A DNA stretch of 64,000 nt from Pseudomonas sp. LB-090624 (GCF_003205205.1 NZ_QJRL01000021.1:1-64000); one strand, 5' to 3'. Positions 46,146-58,205 are shown, counted from the first letter of the stretch. The notes: generated by a model from the sequence alone, not told the origin. Program-made: numbers and translations.

Positions 46146-46331
46146 GGGTGTCGGTCACCAGAAGATGGATGGCCGCAGTTATATCACAGCGCACCTTTTA
46201 CCGCGTTGCAGCCGTCGGGGTTGCGCTGGGTCAAGAGCACGGATTTGTCGCTATGCTGCACTTGGAATGAACTTGCACTAACGTCTCGCGTCATAAATGT
46301 CATCTAGCACCATCGCACTTGGAGAAACACG

Positions 46332-46553
46332 ATGATCAAACGGACCCTTCCTGCCTTTTTGCTCGCTTTGGGCCTGGGCGCTCTTGCCGGCTGCTCGACC
46401 CCAACCGTCATCACCCTCAACGATGGCCGCGAGATCCAGGCAACGGATAAACCGTCCTACGACGAAGACTCCGGCTTCTATGAATTCGAGCAACTGGACG
46501 GCAAGCGCACGCGCTTGAACAAGGACCAGATCCGCACCGTCAAGGAGCTCTGA
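46332..46553 (+). CDS. YgdI/YgdR-type small lipoprotein
   Basis: A 73-residue lipoprotein with signal MIKRTLPAFLLALGLGALAGC, lipobox ALAGC, so Cys21 is lipidated. The mature domain (TVITLNDGREIQATDKPSY...YEFEQLDGKRTRLNKDQIRTVKEL) is the SH3-like YgdI/YgdR domain (DUF903). Asp is absent at the residue after Cys (CSTP), so outer-membrane targeting by Lol is expected. GGAGAAACACG precedes the start. The role of the family is unknown. Confidence 0.9.
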   Translation: MIKRTLPAFLLALGLGALAGCSTPTVITLNDGREIQATDKPSYDEDSGFYEFEQLDGKRTRLNKDQIRTVKEL

Positions 46554-46632
46554 CCCGCGCCCCGTTTGGCAATCACCCTTTAAACAACAAGGGCTTGCCG
46601 GCCAAAACGGGATGCAGTAGGATTTTCTTCAT

Positions 46633-46709
46633 CGGAGTGTAGCGCAGCCAGGTAGCGCGTCTCGTTCGGGACGAGAAGGCCGCAGGTTCGAATCCTGTCT
46701 CTCCGACCA
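46633..46709 (+). tRNA. tRNA-Pro (anticodon CGG)
   Basis: A 77-nt cloverleaf with encoded CCA. The D-arm is AGCGCAGCCAGGTAGCGC; the anticodon stem TCTCG/CGAGA encloses TTCGGGA with anticodon CGG; the T-loop is TTCGAAT. The discriminator is A. The acceptor stem CGGAGTG/CTCTCCG has one T-T mismatch at position 6:67 (46638 with 46700) and a G-T pair at the base of the T-stem. A rho-independent terminator follows. No integrase lies beside it. Confidence 0.97.
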
Positions 46710-46723
46710 GATCCTGCTCAATC

Positions 46724-46746
46724 AGCCCGCCTTGTGCGGGCTTTTT
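46724..46746 (+). terminator. Rho-independent terminator of tRNA-Pro
   Basis: Stem AGCCCGC (46724-46730) and GCGGGCT (46736-46742), loop CTTGT, followed by TTTTT. It begins 15 bases after the tRNA. Confidence 0.93.
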
Positions 46747-46852
46747 GTCGTCTCCGAAAAATGCATCCGCCGGGGGCTGGTCTTGCCTAAAGGCGCTTTG
46801 CGGCCGACCGCGACACCCGGCTCTACCGGGGCCGTGTTGGGCGTGCAATCGC

Positions 46853-48469
46853 TTAAGCGGTCAGGCGCGAAGTCACTTCACCCAGTTGCCCCGACAAGCC
46901 ATGCAGGCGTTGGCCGGCCTGTTCGGTATGCTGCACCGCTGCCTGGTTGGCCGTGGCGATTCGGGTAATTTCGATCAGGTTGCGGGAAATGTCTTCGGCC
47001 ACGCTGGTCTGCTCTTCGGCCGCCGTGGCGATCTGCCGGTTCATGTCGCGGATTGCTTCCACGGCCTGGGTGATGCGCTGCAGCATCTGCCCGGCCTGCT
47101 CGACCTGTTCAGCCCCTTCCTGGCTGCGCTGCTGGCCACTTTCGATGGCCTTGACCGCTTCCACTGCTCCTGACTGCACTGCTTCGATGATCTGGTGAAT
47201 CTCGGCAATCGAGGCTGCCGTACGTTGGGCCAGGCTACGCACTTCATCTGCGACCACCGCGAACCCGCGCCCGGCTTCGCCGGCACGGGCCGCTTCGATG
47301 GCTGCGTTGAGCGCCAGCAGGTTGGTCTGCTCGGCAATGCCGCGGATCACTTCCAGCACTTTGCCAATGCGCGTGCTGTCATGCTCCAGGTCGCGGATCA
47401 CCGCCGCCGTGCCGGCAATCTCGCGGTTGACCAGGCCAATGATGTCGATGGTTTGCTGCATCACCTGCTCGCCAGCCTGGGCGCTGTGGTCGGCGTCGTC
47501 CGCCGCGCGCGCAGCTTCGGCGGCGTGGCGTGCGACTTCCTGGGCGGTGGCGGACATTTCGTGCATGGCCGTGGCCACCTGGTCGGTGCGCTGGAACTGG
47601 TCGTGGGTGCCACGGGCCATGTCACCGGCAATGCTGCGCAACTGGCCACTGGCGCCTTCCAGTTCCTGGGCGTTGTCCTGCAGCCGGCCAACGGTGTCGG
47701 CAAGGAAGTCGCGCAAGGTATTGGCTGCCCGCGCCAGGCGCCCCAGCTCGTCCTCGCGGCGGCTATCGACCCGCGCGGCAAAACAGCCCTGGCTGAGCTG
47801 CGCAACGTACTCGATCAACTGGCGAATCGGCTCGATCAGGTTTCGGTTGAGCAGCCACAGGCTGAGCAATCCCACCAACAGCGCCGACGCCAGCATCACC
47901 AGCACGCCCAGCCAGACCGTGCGCTCGGCACTGGCACTGATGCTGGCTGCACGCTGGCGGGCATCGCCACGTAACTGCTCGACCAGTTCGCTCATCTGTT
48001 CACTGGCCGCACGGTCCACACCCTTCACTGCCTGGTCGCCGGCTACCGGGTCGCCACCCGCAGCGATAAACGCCTGGCGGCCCTGTTCATAGGCACGGCC
48101 CAACTGCTGGTGGCTGTCACGCAACTGCTGCAGCGGCGCCTTGAGGCTGGCGTCGCTGCTGTCGATCAACTGCCCCAGCAGCTGTTGCACCTGTTGCTCA
48201 CGCGCCTGGAACTGCTGCCAGTACTTGTCCAGCTCGGCCGGCTGGCGCCCGCGCAGCAGCACGTTCTTCCATTCCTGCACCTGGATCTTGAACTGCAGGT
48301 TGGCTTCGTCGATCAATTGCGAAGCCCGCAGAGGCCCGTCGACCAGCTCGGCATAACCGCGCACGCTGGACGACAGGAACTGGAAACACACCAGGGCGAT
48401 CAGCAGCATCGCCACCAGACTGCCACCGAGCAGCGAGAGAATTTGCACTCTGAGGGATTTACGCAACAT
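46853..48469 (-). CDS. Methyl-accepting chemotaxis protein
   Basis: A 538-residue chemoreceptor. I chose the ATG at 48469 (MLRKSLRVQILSLLGGSLVAM); the longer frame to 48520 adds a Pro-rich tail before TM1. TM1 is about 11-31; a periplasmic helical sensor of about 150 residues (32-185) is rich in Gln and lacks a recognisable dCache or PAS fold; TM2 is about 190-210, followed by HAMP and a long coiled-coil signalling domain with the tip EQTNLLALNAAIEAARAGEAGRGFAVVADEVR. There is no C-terminal CheR-docking pentapeptide. Ligand unknown. It lies alone, downstream of the ABC exporter. Confidence 0.92.
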   Translation of the reverse strand: MLRKSLRVQILSLLGGSLVAMLLIALVCFQFLSSSVRGYAELVDGPLRASQLIDEANLQFKIQVQEWKNVLLRGRQPAELDKYWQQFQAREQQVQQLLGQLIDSSDASLKAPLQQLRDSHQQLGRAYEQGRQAFIAAGGDPVAGDQAVKGVDRAASEQMSELVEQLRGDARQRAASISASAERTVWLGVLVMLASALLVGLLSLWLLNRNLIEPIRQLIEYVAQLSQGCFAARVDSRREDELGRLARAANTLRDFLADTVGRLQDNAQELEGASGQLRSIAGDMARGTHDQFQRTDQVATAMHEMSATAQEVARHAAEAARAADDADHSAQAGEQVMQQTIDIIGLVNREIAGTAAVIRDLEHDSTRIGKVLEVIRGIAEQTNLLALNAAIEAARAGEAGRGFAVVADEVRSLAQRTAASIAEIHQIIEAVQSGAVEAVKAIESGQQRSQEGAEQVEQAGQMLQRITQAVEAIRDMNRQIATAAEEQTSVAEDISRNLIEITRIATANQAAVQHTEQAGQRLHGLSGQLGEVTSRLTA

Positions 48470-48532
48470 CGAGGGTCTCGGAACCAGAGGGGAAGGCTGA
48501 GGCCGCTGGGCGGCCCCCATGACTGGCAGGCC

Positions 48533-48562
48533 AAAAAAAAGCTGCCATCAAGCAATGGCAGC
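48533..48562 (-). terminator. Rho-independent terminator after the ABC exporter
   Basis: On the minus strand GCTGCCAT (48562-48555) pairs with ATGGCAGC (48548-48541), loop of six, followed by eight T (48540-48533). It lies 79 bases past the stop of the ABC exporter gene, which it most likely ends. Confidence 0.9.
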
Positions 48563-48640
48563 CAGGTCGAGCACTTACGCAACAGTTGGGGCAGATACTC
48601 TCAAGCAATTGCTACAGAAATATTACAAAGCCACGACATC

Positions 48641-50404
48641 CTAGCCACTGGTGAACTGCAAAGCCGCCAGCCGTGCATACAGCGGGCTGTCTTCGATCAA
48701 CTGACGGTGGGTACCCACTGCCACCAGCCGGCCCTGGTCGATGACAGCGATGCGTTCGGCATGCTGTACGGTGGCCAGGCGATGGGCGATGACCAGCGTG
48801 GTACGCCCGGCCATCAGGCTGGGTAACGCTTGCTGGATCAGGTATTCGCTTTGCGCGTCGAGTGCGCTGGTGGCTTCGTCCAGCAACAGGATCGGCGCAT
48901 CGACCAGCAAGGCCCGGGCAATCGCAAGGCGCTGACGCTGGCCACCGGACAGGCCTATGCCGCCCTCCCCCAGCGGTGTCTGGTAGCCCTGCGGCAATTG
49001 CCGGATGAATTCGTCGGCATGGGCACCGCGGGCCGCGGCTTCGACTTCGGCCAATGTCGCGGCGGGCCGGCCATAGCGGATGTTGGCCTCGACGGTGCCA
49101 CGAAACAGCGCGGGGTTCTGGGCAACCAGGGCGAACTGTTGGCGCAGTTGGTCCGGGTGCAGTTCGGTCAGCGGCTGGCCATCGAGCAGGATGCGCCCCT
49201 GCTGAGGGTCGTAAAAGCGCAGCAGCAGGTCGAACAAGGTCGACTTGCCTGCCCCAGAAGGGCCTACCAAGGCAACGGTCTGCCCGGGCTCGATGGCCAG
49301 GCTCAGACCGTCGACCGCCGCCACCGTGGGCCGTGAAGGGTAGGCGAACACCACCTCCTCCAGATCGATACGGCCCCGGGCCCGCTGCTGGGGCGGCACC
49401 TGTGCCGCGGCGGGAGGCAAGATGGCACTGCGCGCCGCCAGCAGTTCGGCAATGCGCTCGGCGGCGCCCGCGGCACGCTGCAGCTCGCCGATCACCTCGC
49501 TGAGGGTGCCGAAGGCGCTGCCGACAATCAGGCTGTAAAACACGAATGCCGCCAGCTCGCCTGCGGAAATCCGCCCAGCGATCACATCCATGCCACCGAC
49601 CCACAGCATCACCCCCACGGCGCCCAGCACCAACACGATCACCAGGGTGATCAGCCAGGCACGCTGGGCGATCCGTTTGCGCGCCACATCAAATGCCGCC
49701 TCGACCGTACCGGCAAAAAGTTGGCGGTCGTGCGCTTGGTGGTTGTAGGCCTGCACGGTCTTGATCTGCCCAAGGGTCTCGGCCACATAGCTGCCCACAT
49801 CGGCAACCCGGTCCTGGCTCTGCCGCGACAGGCTGCGGACCCGGCGGCCGAACAGCAAAATCGGCGCCAGCACCAATGGCAATGCCACGACCACAATGCT
49901 GGTGAGCTTGGGATTGGTGATGAACAGCAGCACCACCCCGCCGATGACCATCAACGCGTTGCGCAAGAACATCGACAGCGACGAACCAATGACCGATTGC
50001 AACAGGGTGGTGTCTGCCGTCAGCCGCGACTGGATCTCCGAGCTGCGGTTGTCTTCGAAAAAGCCCGGATGCAGGCCGATCAGGTGGTCGAACACGGCAC
50101 GCCGGATGTCCGCCACACAGCGCTCGCCAATCCACGAAACCAAGTAGAAGCGGCTGAAGGTGCCGACCGCCAGGGCCAGCACCAGCAGCAGGAACAGCCC
50201 GATAGTCTGGTTGAGCTGGTGTGCGGAGCGGGTCATGAAGCCTTGGTCTACCAACAGGCGGATGCCCTGGCCCATCGACAGGGTGATGGCAGCAGTCACC
50301 ACCAGCGCCAGCAAGGCCAGCAGCATCTGCCTGCGGTACGGGCGAACGAACTGCCAGGCCAGACGCAAGGCGCGGCGTTGACGCGGGGAAACCGATTCGG
50401 GCAT
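48641..50404 (-). CDS. MsbA-like ABC exporter (fused permease and ATPase)
   Basis: A 587-residue half-transporter. I start at the ATG at 50404 (MPESVSPRQRRALR); a GTG at 50443 gives 13 more residues. Six TM segments lie in residues 20-310 (TM1 about 27-47, TM2 about 65-85, later two pairs), and the ATPase is in 335-587: Walker A GPSGAGKST, signature LSGGQRQRLAIARAL, Walker B ILLLDEATSALD, and IAHRLATVQ. It belongs to the MsbA/BmrA-type homodimeric exporter family; substrate unknown. It is not next to the LPS genes usually associated with msbA. The product lies in the inner membrane. Confidence 0.9.
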   Translation of the reverse strand: MPESVSPRQRRALRLAWQFVRPYRRQMLLALLALVVTAAITLSMGQGIRLLVDQGFMTRSAHQLNQTIGLFLLLVLALAVGTFSRFYLVSWIGERCVADIRRAVFDHLIGLHPGFFEDNRSSEIQSRLTADTTLLQSVIGSSLSMFLRNALMVIGGVVLLFITNPKLTSIVVVALPLVLAPILLFGRRVRSLSRQSQDRVADVGSYVAETLGQIKTVQAYNHQAHDRQLFAGTVEAAFDVARKRIAQRAWLITLVIVLVLGAVGVMLWVGGMDVIAGRISAGELAAFVFYSLIVGSAFGTLSEVIGELQRAAGAAERIAELLAARSAILPPAAAQVPPQQRARGRIDLEEVVFAYPSRPTVAAVDGLSLAIEPGQTVALVGPSGAGKSTLFDLLLRFYDPQQGRILLDGQPLTELHPDQLRQQFALVAQNPALFRGTVEANIRYGRPAATLAEVEAAARGAHADEFIRQLPQGYQTPLGEGGIGLSGGQRQRLAIARALLVDAPILLLDEATSALDAQSEYLIQQALPSLMAGRTTLVIAHRLATVQHAERIAVIDQGRLVAVGTHRQLIEDSPLYARLAALQFTSG

Positions 50405-50613
50405 GACGACGACCACAGTGGTGGAGAAGCCGCAGACTACCACTCATCAGCGCCAGGGGAACGCTTGCAGGCTGCTATAGCCTATCGATATAACCAGGGT
50501 CTGGAGCTTTGACCGCGTTTCTGTTGGACTGGTACTGCCGTGATACGGGCATCGTCACAGGCCAGTCACGGTGCAAGGCTACCCTGAGCTTCCACCTGAT
50601 GAGGAGACCATGC

Positions 50614-50787
50614 ATGAGCTTGCAGCATAGCAGCGACAACCAGCAGCCCCGGCCGACCCCGCAACCACAGGTGTGCGGTTCGATCATCGACGCCCAGGGG
50701 CGCGAGGTACCGATCACCGAGCAGATGATCCAGCAGGCGTGCAAGGCCCTGGAACAAAGCCGGGCCGAGCGTGTACGCAAAGGTTGA
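50614..50787 (+). CDS. PA1571-family small protein
   Basis: A 57-residue protein, start MSLQHSSDNQQPRPTPQPQ at 50614, with GAGGAG seven bases ahead; a longer frame from 50509 is not supported. The conserved C-terminal half (VCGSIIDAQGREVPITEQMIQQACKALEQSR) is that of small proteins known in P. aeruginosa as PA1571-like. The N-terminal Pro/Gln-rich part looks disordered. No signal peptide; function unknown. A strong terminator follows directly. Confidence 0.85.
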   Translation: MSLQHSSDNQQPRPTPQPQVCGSIIDAQGREVPITEQMIQQACKALEQSRAERVRKG

Positions 50788-50803
50788 TCGGCGAATTCCT
50801 TGT

Positions 50804-50830
50804 AACCCGGCGCTTGCGCCGGGTTTTTAT
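50804..50830 (+). terminator. Rho-independent terminator after PA1571-like gene
   Basis: Ten-bp stem AACCCGGCGC (50804-50813) with GCGCCGGGTT (50816-50825) and a two-base TT loop, followed by TTTATTTG. It is also 20 bases from the pdxB stop on the other strand. Confidence 0.9.
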
Positions 50831-50849
50831 TTGCCTGGATACGGTGGTA

Positions 50850-51992
50850 TCAGACCACTACCCCACCCAGGGCACTGACCAGTTGCGCCAGCTGCGGCGA
50901 CTCGCCACGCAAGCGCACTGCCAAGCCCTCGATCTCGCGCCGCGGCGGGTATTGCTTGCGCAACTGGTCGAACGCCGTGCGCTGTTGCTGCGGGTCATCG
51001 CTCAGGCTGCGGCGGAAATCGGCATCATCGCGACGCGGGTCGTAGACGGCGCGGCATAGCGTAGCCAAGGCCCAAGCCGGGTCGGACGCAGCATCCAGTT
51101 CAATTTGCGCCAGCGGCGGTCGCGGGAGAAGGTCGGCCAGTTGTACCTGCTCGTCCACCTCCAGGAAGCGGCACAGCGCCTGGTAGATCTGCGCCGTACC
51201 GCGCTGGCGGCCATCGAGGCTATAGCCGGCGATGTGCGGCGAAGCCAGAGTGCACAGGTCGGCCAGTTGCAGGTCGACTTGCGGCTCGCCTTCCCACACA
51301 TCCAGCACCGCATGCACGTCTTCACGGTCCAGCAGCAGCTCGCGCAGGGCGGCGTTGTCCACTACCGGCCCCCGGCTGGCATTGACCAGCCAGGCACCTG
51401 GGCGCAACTGCTTCAGTTGCGCCTGGCCCAGCAAGTGCCAGGTCGGGTGCTCGCCGCCGCGTTGCAACGGGGTATGCAGACTGATCACATCGCACTGCTG
51501 GAGGATGGTTTCGAGGCTGACATAGTCACCGCCCTCGGCGGCCTGACGCAGCGGGTCGCACACCAGCACTTTCCAGCCCAGGCCGTGCAGTACCCGCACC
51601 AGGCGGCCCCCTACCTCACCTGCCCCGACCACACCGTAGACACGCTGGGGCAGCGCCACGCCGTCCAGCTCGGCCAGGGTCAGCAGGCTGCCCAGCACAT
51701 AGTCGACCACGCCGCGGGCGTTGCAGCCTGGTGCGCTGCTCCAGCGGATGCCGGCTTCGGCAAAGTAGTCCAGGTCGAGGTGATCGGTACCGATGGTGCA
51801 GGTACCGACGAAGCGTACGCGGCTGCCTTCGAGCAATTGCCGATCGACCTTGGTCACTGAGCGCACCAGGAGGATATCGGCGTCCTTGACGCTGGCGGCA
51901 TCGAGACTTCGGCCGGGGTAGCGGCGTATTTCACCGAAACCCTGGAAGAAGGCATCGAGCAGCGGGATGTTCTCGTCGGCAACTATCAGCAT
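50850..51992 (-). CDS. pdxB: Erythronate-4-phosphate dehydrogenase
   Basis: A 380-residue D-2-hydroxyacid-type dehydrogenase that oxidises 4-phosphoerythronate in pyridoxal 5'-phosphate synthesis. The start MLIVADENIPLLDAFFQGFGE is canonical, with GGAGAG ahead. NAD motif GVVGAGEVGGRLVRVLHGLG (about 120); catalytic Arg in NASRGPVVDN, Glu in DVWEGEP and His in SPHIAGYSLDGR; the C-terminal dimerisation domain follows. It lies 60 bases behind tusA in the same direction. Length and motifs are standard. Confidence 0.95.
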   Translation of the reverse strand: MLIVADENIPLLDAFFQGFGEIRRYPGRSLDAASVKDADILLVRSVTKVDRQLLEGSRVRFVGTCTIGTDHLDLDYFAEAGIRWSSAPGCNARGVVDYVLGSLLTLAELDGVALPQRVYGVVGAGEVGGRLVRVLHGLGWKVLVCDPLRQAAEGGDYVSLETILQQCDVISLHTPLQRGGEHPTWHLLGQAQLKQLRPGAWLVNASRGPVVDNAALRELLLDREDVHAVLDVWEGEPQVDLQLADLCTLASPHIAGYSLDGRQRGTAQIYQALCRFLEVDEQVQLADLLPRPPLAQIELDAASDPAWALATLCRAVYDPRRDDADFRRSLSDDPQQQRTAFDQLRKQYPPRREIEGLAVRLRGESPQLAQLVSALGGVVV

Positions 51993-52052
51993 GGCGCTCT
52001 CCTGTCTGGGGAACGCAGTGTAGGCGCAACGTCGGGCGCGTTCCAGAGCGCT

Positions 52053-52295
52053 TCAGTCGGCTTTCTTGCGGATCCAGTAAAGGAAGGTGCCGGCGTCCTC
52101 TTGCTGTTGCAGCAGTTCGTGACCGAGGAAGTTGCAGAATTTGGGGATATCGCGACGGGTCGATGGGTCGGTGGCGATGACCTTGAGCAGGCCGCCAGCG
52201 GCCAGATTGCGTACGTGCTGGTGCAGCATCATGACGGGTTCCGGGCAGTTCAGGCCGGTGGCATCGAGGATGGCGTCGGGGGTGAAATCGGTCAT
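52053..52295 (-). CDS. tusA: TusA-type sulfur carrier protein
   Basis: An 80-residue protein with Cys17 in the CPxP motif (GLNCPEPVMMLHQHVRNLAAG). TusA takes persulfide sulfur from IscS and passes it to TusBCDE for 2-thiouridine synthesis in tRNA (family knowledge). It has an RBS (GGAG) ahead of the ATG at 52295. It lies between rlmM and pdxB on the same strand. TusA-like proteins may have other sulfur-transfer jobs in Pseudomonas; the tusBCDE genes are not seen here. Confidence 0.93.
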   Translation of the reverse strand: MTDFTPDAILDATGLNCPEPVMMLHQHVRNLAAGGLLKVIATDPSTRRDIPKFCNFLGHELLQQQEDAGTFLYWIRKKAD

Positions 52296-52386
52296 GGGGA
52301 GCTCCGAAAATGATCGCTATTGTCGCGCATAGCGCCACGCGGTCCAAGGGGGGTCAGAGGCATGCGCTCAGTTGTGTGTGAACGTT

Positions 52387-52420
52387 GAGACCGAGCGCCG
52401 CCCGCGCGGCGCTGGTTCTC
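52387..52420. repeat. Copy 2 of the GC-rich palindromic intergenic element
   Basis: The core stem AGCGCCGC (52394-52401) and GCGGCGCT (52406-52413) with loop CCGC is identical to copy 1 at 11982. It is extended by GAGACC/GGTTCTC with one bulge. It lies between rlmM and tusA. Confidence 0.7.
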
Positions 52421-52458
52421 AATCCAAACCACACCTGCAAGCCATCTACCCGAAACGC

Positions 52459-53523
52459 TCAACGTGCCTTCAAATCGAGCCGGCGCAGGTGGCAAGTGAC
52501 TTCTTCACGGTCGTGATACAGCTGCTTGCAAGCAATCGAAACCCGAATCTTGCGCGCCTTGAACGTCGCCTCCATACGATCGAGCAACCGCCGCACCTCG
52601 GCATAACGCTGCTTCATCGGCAACTTCAGGTTGACCACCGCCTCGCGGCACAGCCCCTCACCCAGCCAGGTTTCAATCAGCGAGGTGGTACGCGCCGGCT
52701 TCTCGACGATATCGCACACCATCCAGTCAACCGGCTGCTTCGGCTGCCACGTGAAGCCATCGGCCATCAGGTGCTGCACCAGCCCGGTATCCATCAGGCT
52801 CTCGGCCATCGGCCCGTTGTCGATGGCCGTCACCAGCATGCCGCGCCGCACCAGCTGGTAGGTCCAGCCACCCGGCGAAGCCCCGAGGTCGACGCCAGTC
52901 ATGTCATCCCCAAGCCGCTGATCCCACTGTTCACGCGGAATGAACTGGTGCCAGGCCTCTTCCAGCTTGAGGGTCGAACGGCTGGGTGCTTCTCGAGGGA
53001 ATTTCAGCCGCGGGATACCCATCGGCCACAGCGCGCTGTTGTTGGCAGGGGCAATACCGGCAAATACCCGCCGGCCGCTGATGAAGGTGAGCAGCAGGCG
53101 GGGGCGACTGGTGTCGTCAACCAGGCGGCCGGCTTTTTCCAGGGCCTTGCGCAGCGGCACTTCGAACTTGCGGCAGAAGGTGGACAACTCCTTGCCCTCG
53201 TTGCTGTCCAGCACCTCCAGCCACAGGCTGCCGAACACCGGCAGGTCAGCCAGATGTGCCAGCAGGACACTGATACGGTCGCTTTCCGGCAACTCGACAA
53301 ATTCACCACGGGCCCACTGCCGCGGGAAAATCAGCTGGTTGAAACGCAGCTCCCCCATCAAGCGCTCGGCACCGCCCTCCTCGCTGCAGACAAACTCGGC
53401 ACTGGCACTTTGCGGCTTGCCTTTGGCATAGCCAGCAACACCCAGGCGGGCGGCGTGTTCGCTGATTTCAGCGCAAACCTCACCCTCGAAACCGGGCCGG
53501 CAATGCATGAACAGGGTATTCAT
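52459..53523 (-). CDS. rlmM: 23S rRNA 2'-O-ribose C2498 methyltransferase
   Basis: A 354-residue methyltransferase. N-terminal THUMP-like domain (1-165; MNTLFMHCRPGFEGEVCAEI), then the SAM-binding domain with GVDLGASPGGWTYQLVRRG, the catalytic Lys in NLKLPMKQRY and Asp in WMVCDIVEKPAR. It methylates C2498 in 23S rRNA (family knowledge from E. coli RlmM). It starts at the ATG at 53523 and ends 163 bases from tusA. It is divergent from acnA. Confidence 0.93.
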   Translation of the reverse strand: MNTLFMHCRPGFEGEVCAEISEHAARLGVAGYAKGKPQSASAEFVCSEEGGAERLMGELRFNQLIFPRQWARGEFVELPESDRISVLLAHLADLPVFGSLWLEVLDSNEGKELSTFCRKFEVPLRKALEKAGRLVDDTSRPRLLLTFISGRRVFAGIAPANNSALWPMGIPRLKFPREAPSRSTLKLEEAWHQFIPREQWDQRLGDDMTGVDLGASPGGWTYQLVRRGMLVTAIDNGPMAESLMDTGLVQHLMADGFTWQPKQPVDWMVCDIVEKPARTTSLIETWLGEGLCREAVVNLKLPMKQRYAEVRRLLDRMEATFKARKIRVSIACKQLYHDREEVTCHLRRLDLKAR

Positions 53524-53748
53524 CTCTCACTCCACTACGGCTGGCGCGCAACAGGCGCCGGCAGGGCGGCGATGATAAAGGAAGTTCGGAACCAGCGACA
53601 CGCCCCGCCGGTCCAGAAAAGGGTCAGGTGGCCTAAACCGGTCTAACCTGACCATTCAGCCTAGGTCCGTGCCGTGCGGACCGAAACTAAACGGTGCCAC
53701 TGGCAAACCATGAATAGTTGCCGGGCACCGGCGCAGAAGGAGTTGGCA

Positions 53749-56490
<2,742 letters not shown>

Positions 56491-56515
56491 GGTTGGGAGG
56501 TACGGCTGGAGATTT

Positions 56516-56539
56516 GCGGCGCTCGATTTCACAGGCGCC
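56516..56539. repeat. Partial copy of the GC-rich intergenic element
   Basis: It matches 11998-12021 (right arm and flank of copy 1) at 21 of 24 positions (starting GCGGCGCTCGATTTCACAGG), but the left arm is missing. It lies between acnA and aer. Confidence 0.5.
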
Positions 56540-56639
56540 AGAGCTCCAGCGCCGAACCAAACGCAGCCACGTTAAATAATCATTCAATAAAACCAGTGGC
56601 TTGCCGATACCTGTCGAAAGCCCTGCGGACTATCACCCC

Positions 56640-58205
56640 ATGCGTAACAACCAGCCGATTACCCAGCGAGAACGGACTTTCCCTGCTCAGCAGCGGTTGA
56701 TCTCCACCACCAACGCCAAGGGCGTGATCACCTACTGCAACGATGACTTCGTCGATATCAGTGGCTTCACCCGCGAGGAACTGATCGGCGCGGCCCACAA
56801 CCTGGTACGCCACCCCGACGTCCCGCCTGCGGTGTTCGCCCACATGTGGCAGACCCTCAAGCAGGGCCAGCCGTGGATGGGGATCGTCAAGAACCGCTGC
56901 AAGTCCGGCGACCATTATTGGGTCAACGCCTACGTCACGCCAATCTTCGATAACAACCAAGTGGTCGGCTTCGAGTCGGTGCGAGTCAAGCCGACCGCCG
57001 AACAGATTCGCCGCGCCGAAGCCCTGTATCAGCGCATCAACCAGAACAAGCCGCCTGTGCCGCGCCGTGACAAGTGGCTGCCGGTGCTGCAGGACTGGCT
57101 GCCGTTCATCCTCATCAGCCAGGTAGGCTTCCTGATTGGCAACTGGCTGGGCCATTCCTGGGGCTTTGTCTTGGCTGCCGCACTTTCGGTACCGCTGGGG
57201 CTGCTCGGTCTGGGCTGGCAGCAGCGCGGCCTCAAGCGCCTGTTGCGCCTGGCCGAACAAACCACCTCCGACCCGCTGATCGCGCAGATGTACACTGACA
57301 GCCGTGGCGTGCAGGCGCGCCTGGAAATGGCCATGCTTAGCCAGGACGCACGCATGAAGACCTGCCTGACCCGCCTGCAGGACAGCGCCGAACACCTCAG
57401 CGACCAGGCGCGCCAGTCCGATGCACTGGCACACAAGAGCTCCTCCGGGCTGGAGCGCCAGCGCGTGGAGACCGAGCAGGTCGCAGCCGCCGTCAACCAG
57501 ATGGCCGCCACCACCCAGGAAGTCGCCAACCACGTGCAGCGCACTGCCGATGCCACTCAGGAAGCAAACCGCTTGACCAGCCAGGGTCGGCAGATTGCCG
57601 GGGAAACCCGCGAGGCCATCGAGCGCCTGTCGGCAGCAGTAGGCGAAACCGGCCAGACGGTCACGCAACTGGCCAAGGACAGCGATGAAATTGGTGGTGT
57701 GGTCGACGTGATCAAGGGCATCGCCGACCAGACCAACCTGCTGGCACTGAACGCGGCCATCGAAGCGGCGCGTGCCGGGGAAATGGGGCGTGGCTTTGCC
57801 GTGGTGGCCGATGAAGTACGCCAGTTGGCCCAGCGTACGGCCGAATCCACCGGGCAGATCCACGGCCTGATCGCCAAGCTTCAGCAAACCGCCAGCAACG
57901 CCGTGCTGACCATGGAAACCGGCCACCGTCAGGCGCAGGAAGGTGTCGAGCGGGTGATGCAGGCTGACGAGGCACTGGTGGGGATCAGCGAAGCGGTAGC
58001 CAACATCACCGATATGGCCACCCAGATTGCCGCCGCGACCGAAGAACAGACCGCAGTGGCTGACGAGATCAGCCGCAACATCAGCACCATCGCCGAACTG
58101 GCCGACCAGACCGCCGAACAGGCGCAGCATTCGGCCCTGCTGAGCGAAGAGCTGACCAGCACGGCGGGCACTCAGTATTCACTGGTGGAGCGGTTCAACC
58201 GCTGA
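56640..58205 (+). CDS. aer: Aer-type PAS-domain aerotaxis receptor
   Basis: A 521-residue receptor, start at ATG 56640 (MRNNQPITQRERTFPAQQRLISTTN). The N-terminal PAS domain (about 15-115) carries DISGFTREELIGAAHNLVRHPDVPP with the Arg/His/Asp triad that binds FAD in E. coli Aer. Two adjacent TM stretches (about 155-172 and 177-193; FILISQVGFLIGNWLGHSW, FVLAAALSVPLGLL) form the membrane hairpin, followed by a proximal signalling region and the MCP tip EQTNLL-type DQTNLLALNAAIEAARAGEMGRGF. It senses redox or electron transport rather than a periplasmic ligand. P. putida has several Aer paralogues; this looks like the one near acnA. Confidence 0.92.
   Translation: MRNNQPITQRERTFPAQQRLISTTNAKGVITYCNDDFVDISGFTREELIGAAHNLVRHPDVPPAVFAHMWQTLKQGQPWMGIVKNRCKSGDHYWVNAYVTPIFDNNQVVGFESVRVKPTAEQIRRAEALYQRINQNKPPVPRRDKWLPVLQDWLPFILISQVGFLIGNWLGHSWGFVLAAALSVPLGLLGLGWQQRGLKRLLRLAEQTTSDPLIAQMYTDSRGVQARLEMAMLSQDARMKTCLTRLQDSAEHLSDQARQSDALAHKSSSGLERQRVETEQVAAAVNQMAATTQEVANHVQRTADATQEANRLTSQGRQIAGETREAIERLSAAVGETGQTVTQLAKDSDEIGGVVDVIKGIADQTNLLALNAAIEAARAGEMGRGFAVVADEVRQLAQRTAESTGQIHGLIAKLQQTASNAVLTMETGHRQAQEGVERVMQADEALVGISEAVANITDMATQIAAATEEQTAVADEISRNISTIAELADQTAEQAQHSALLSEELTSTAGTQYSLVERFNR

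Noticed and set aside
46633..46852. tRNA-Pro as an attachment site for a genomic island
   Set aside because: No integrase and no repeat of the tRNA 3' end in the window; a terminator follows at once and ordinary genes come next.
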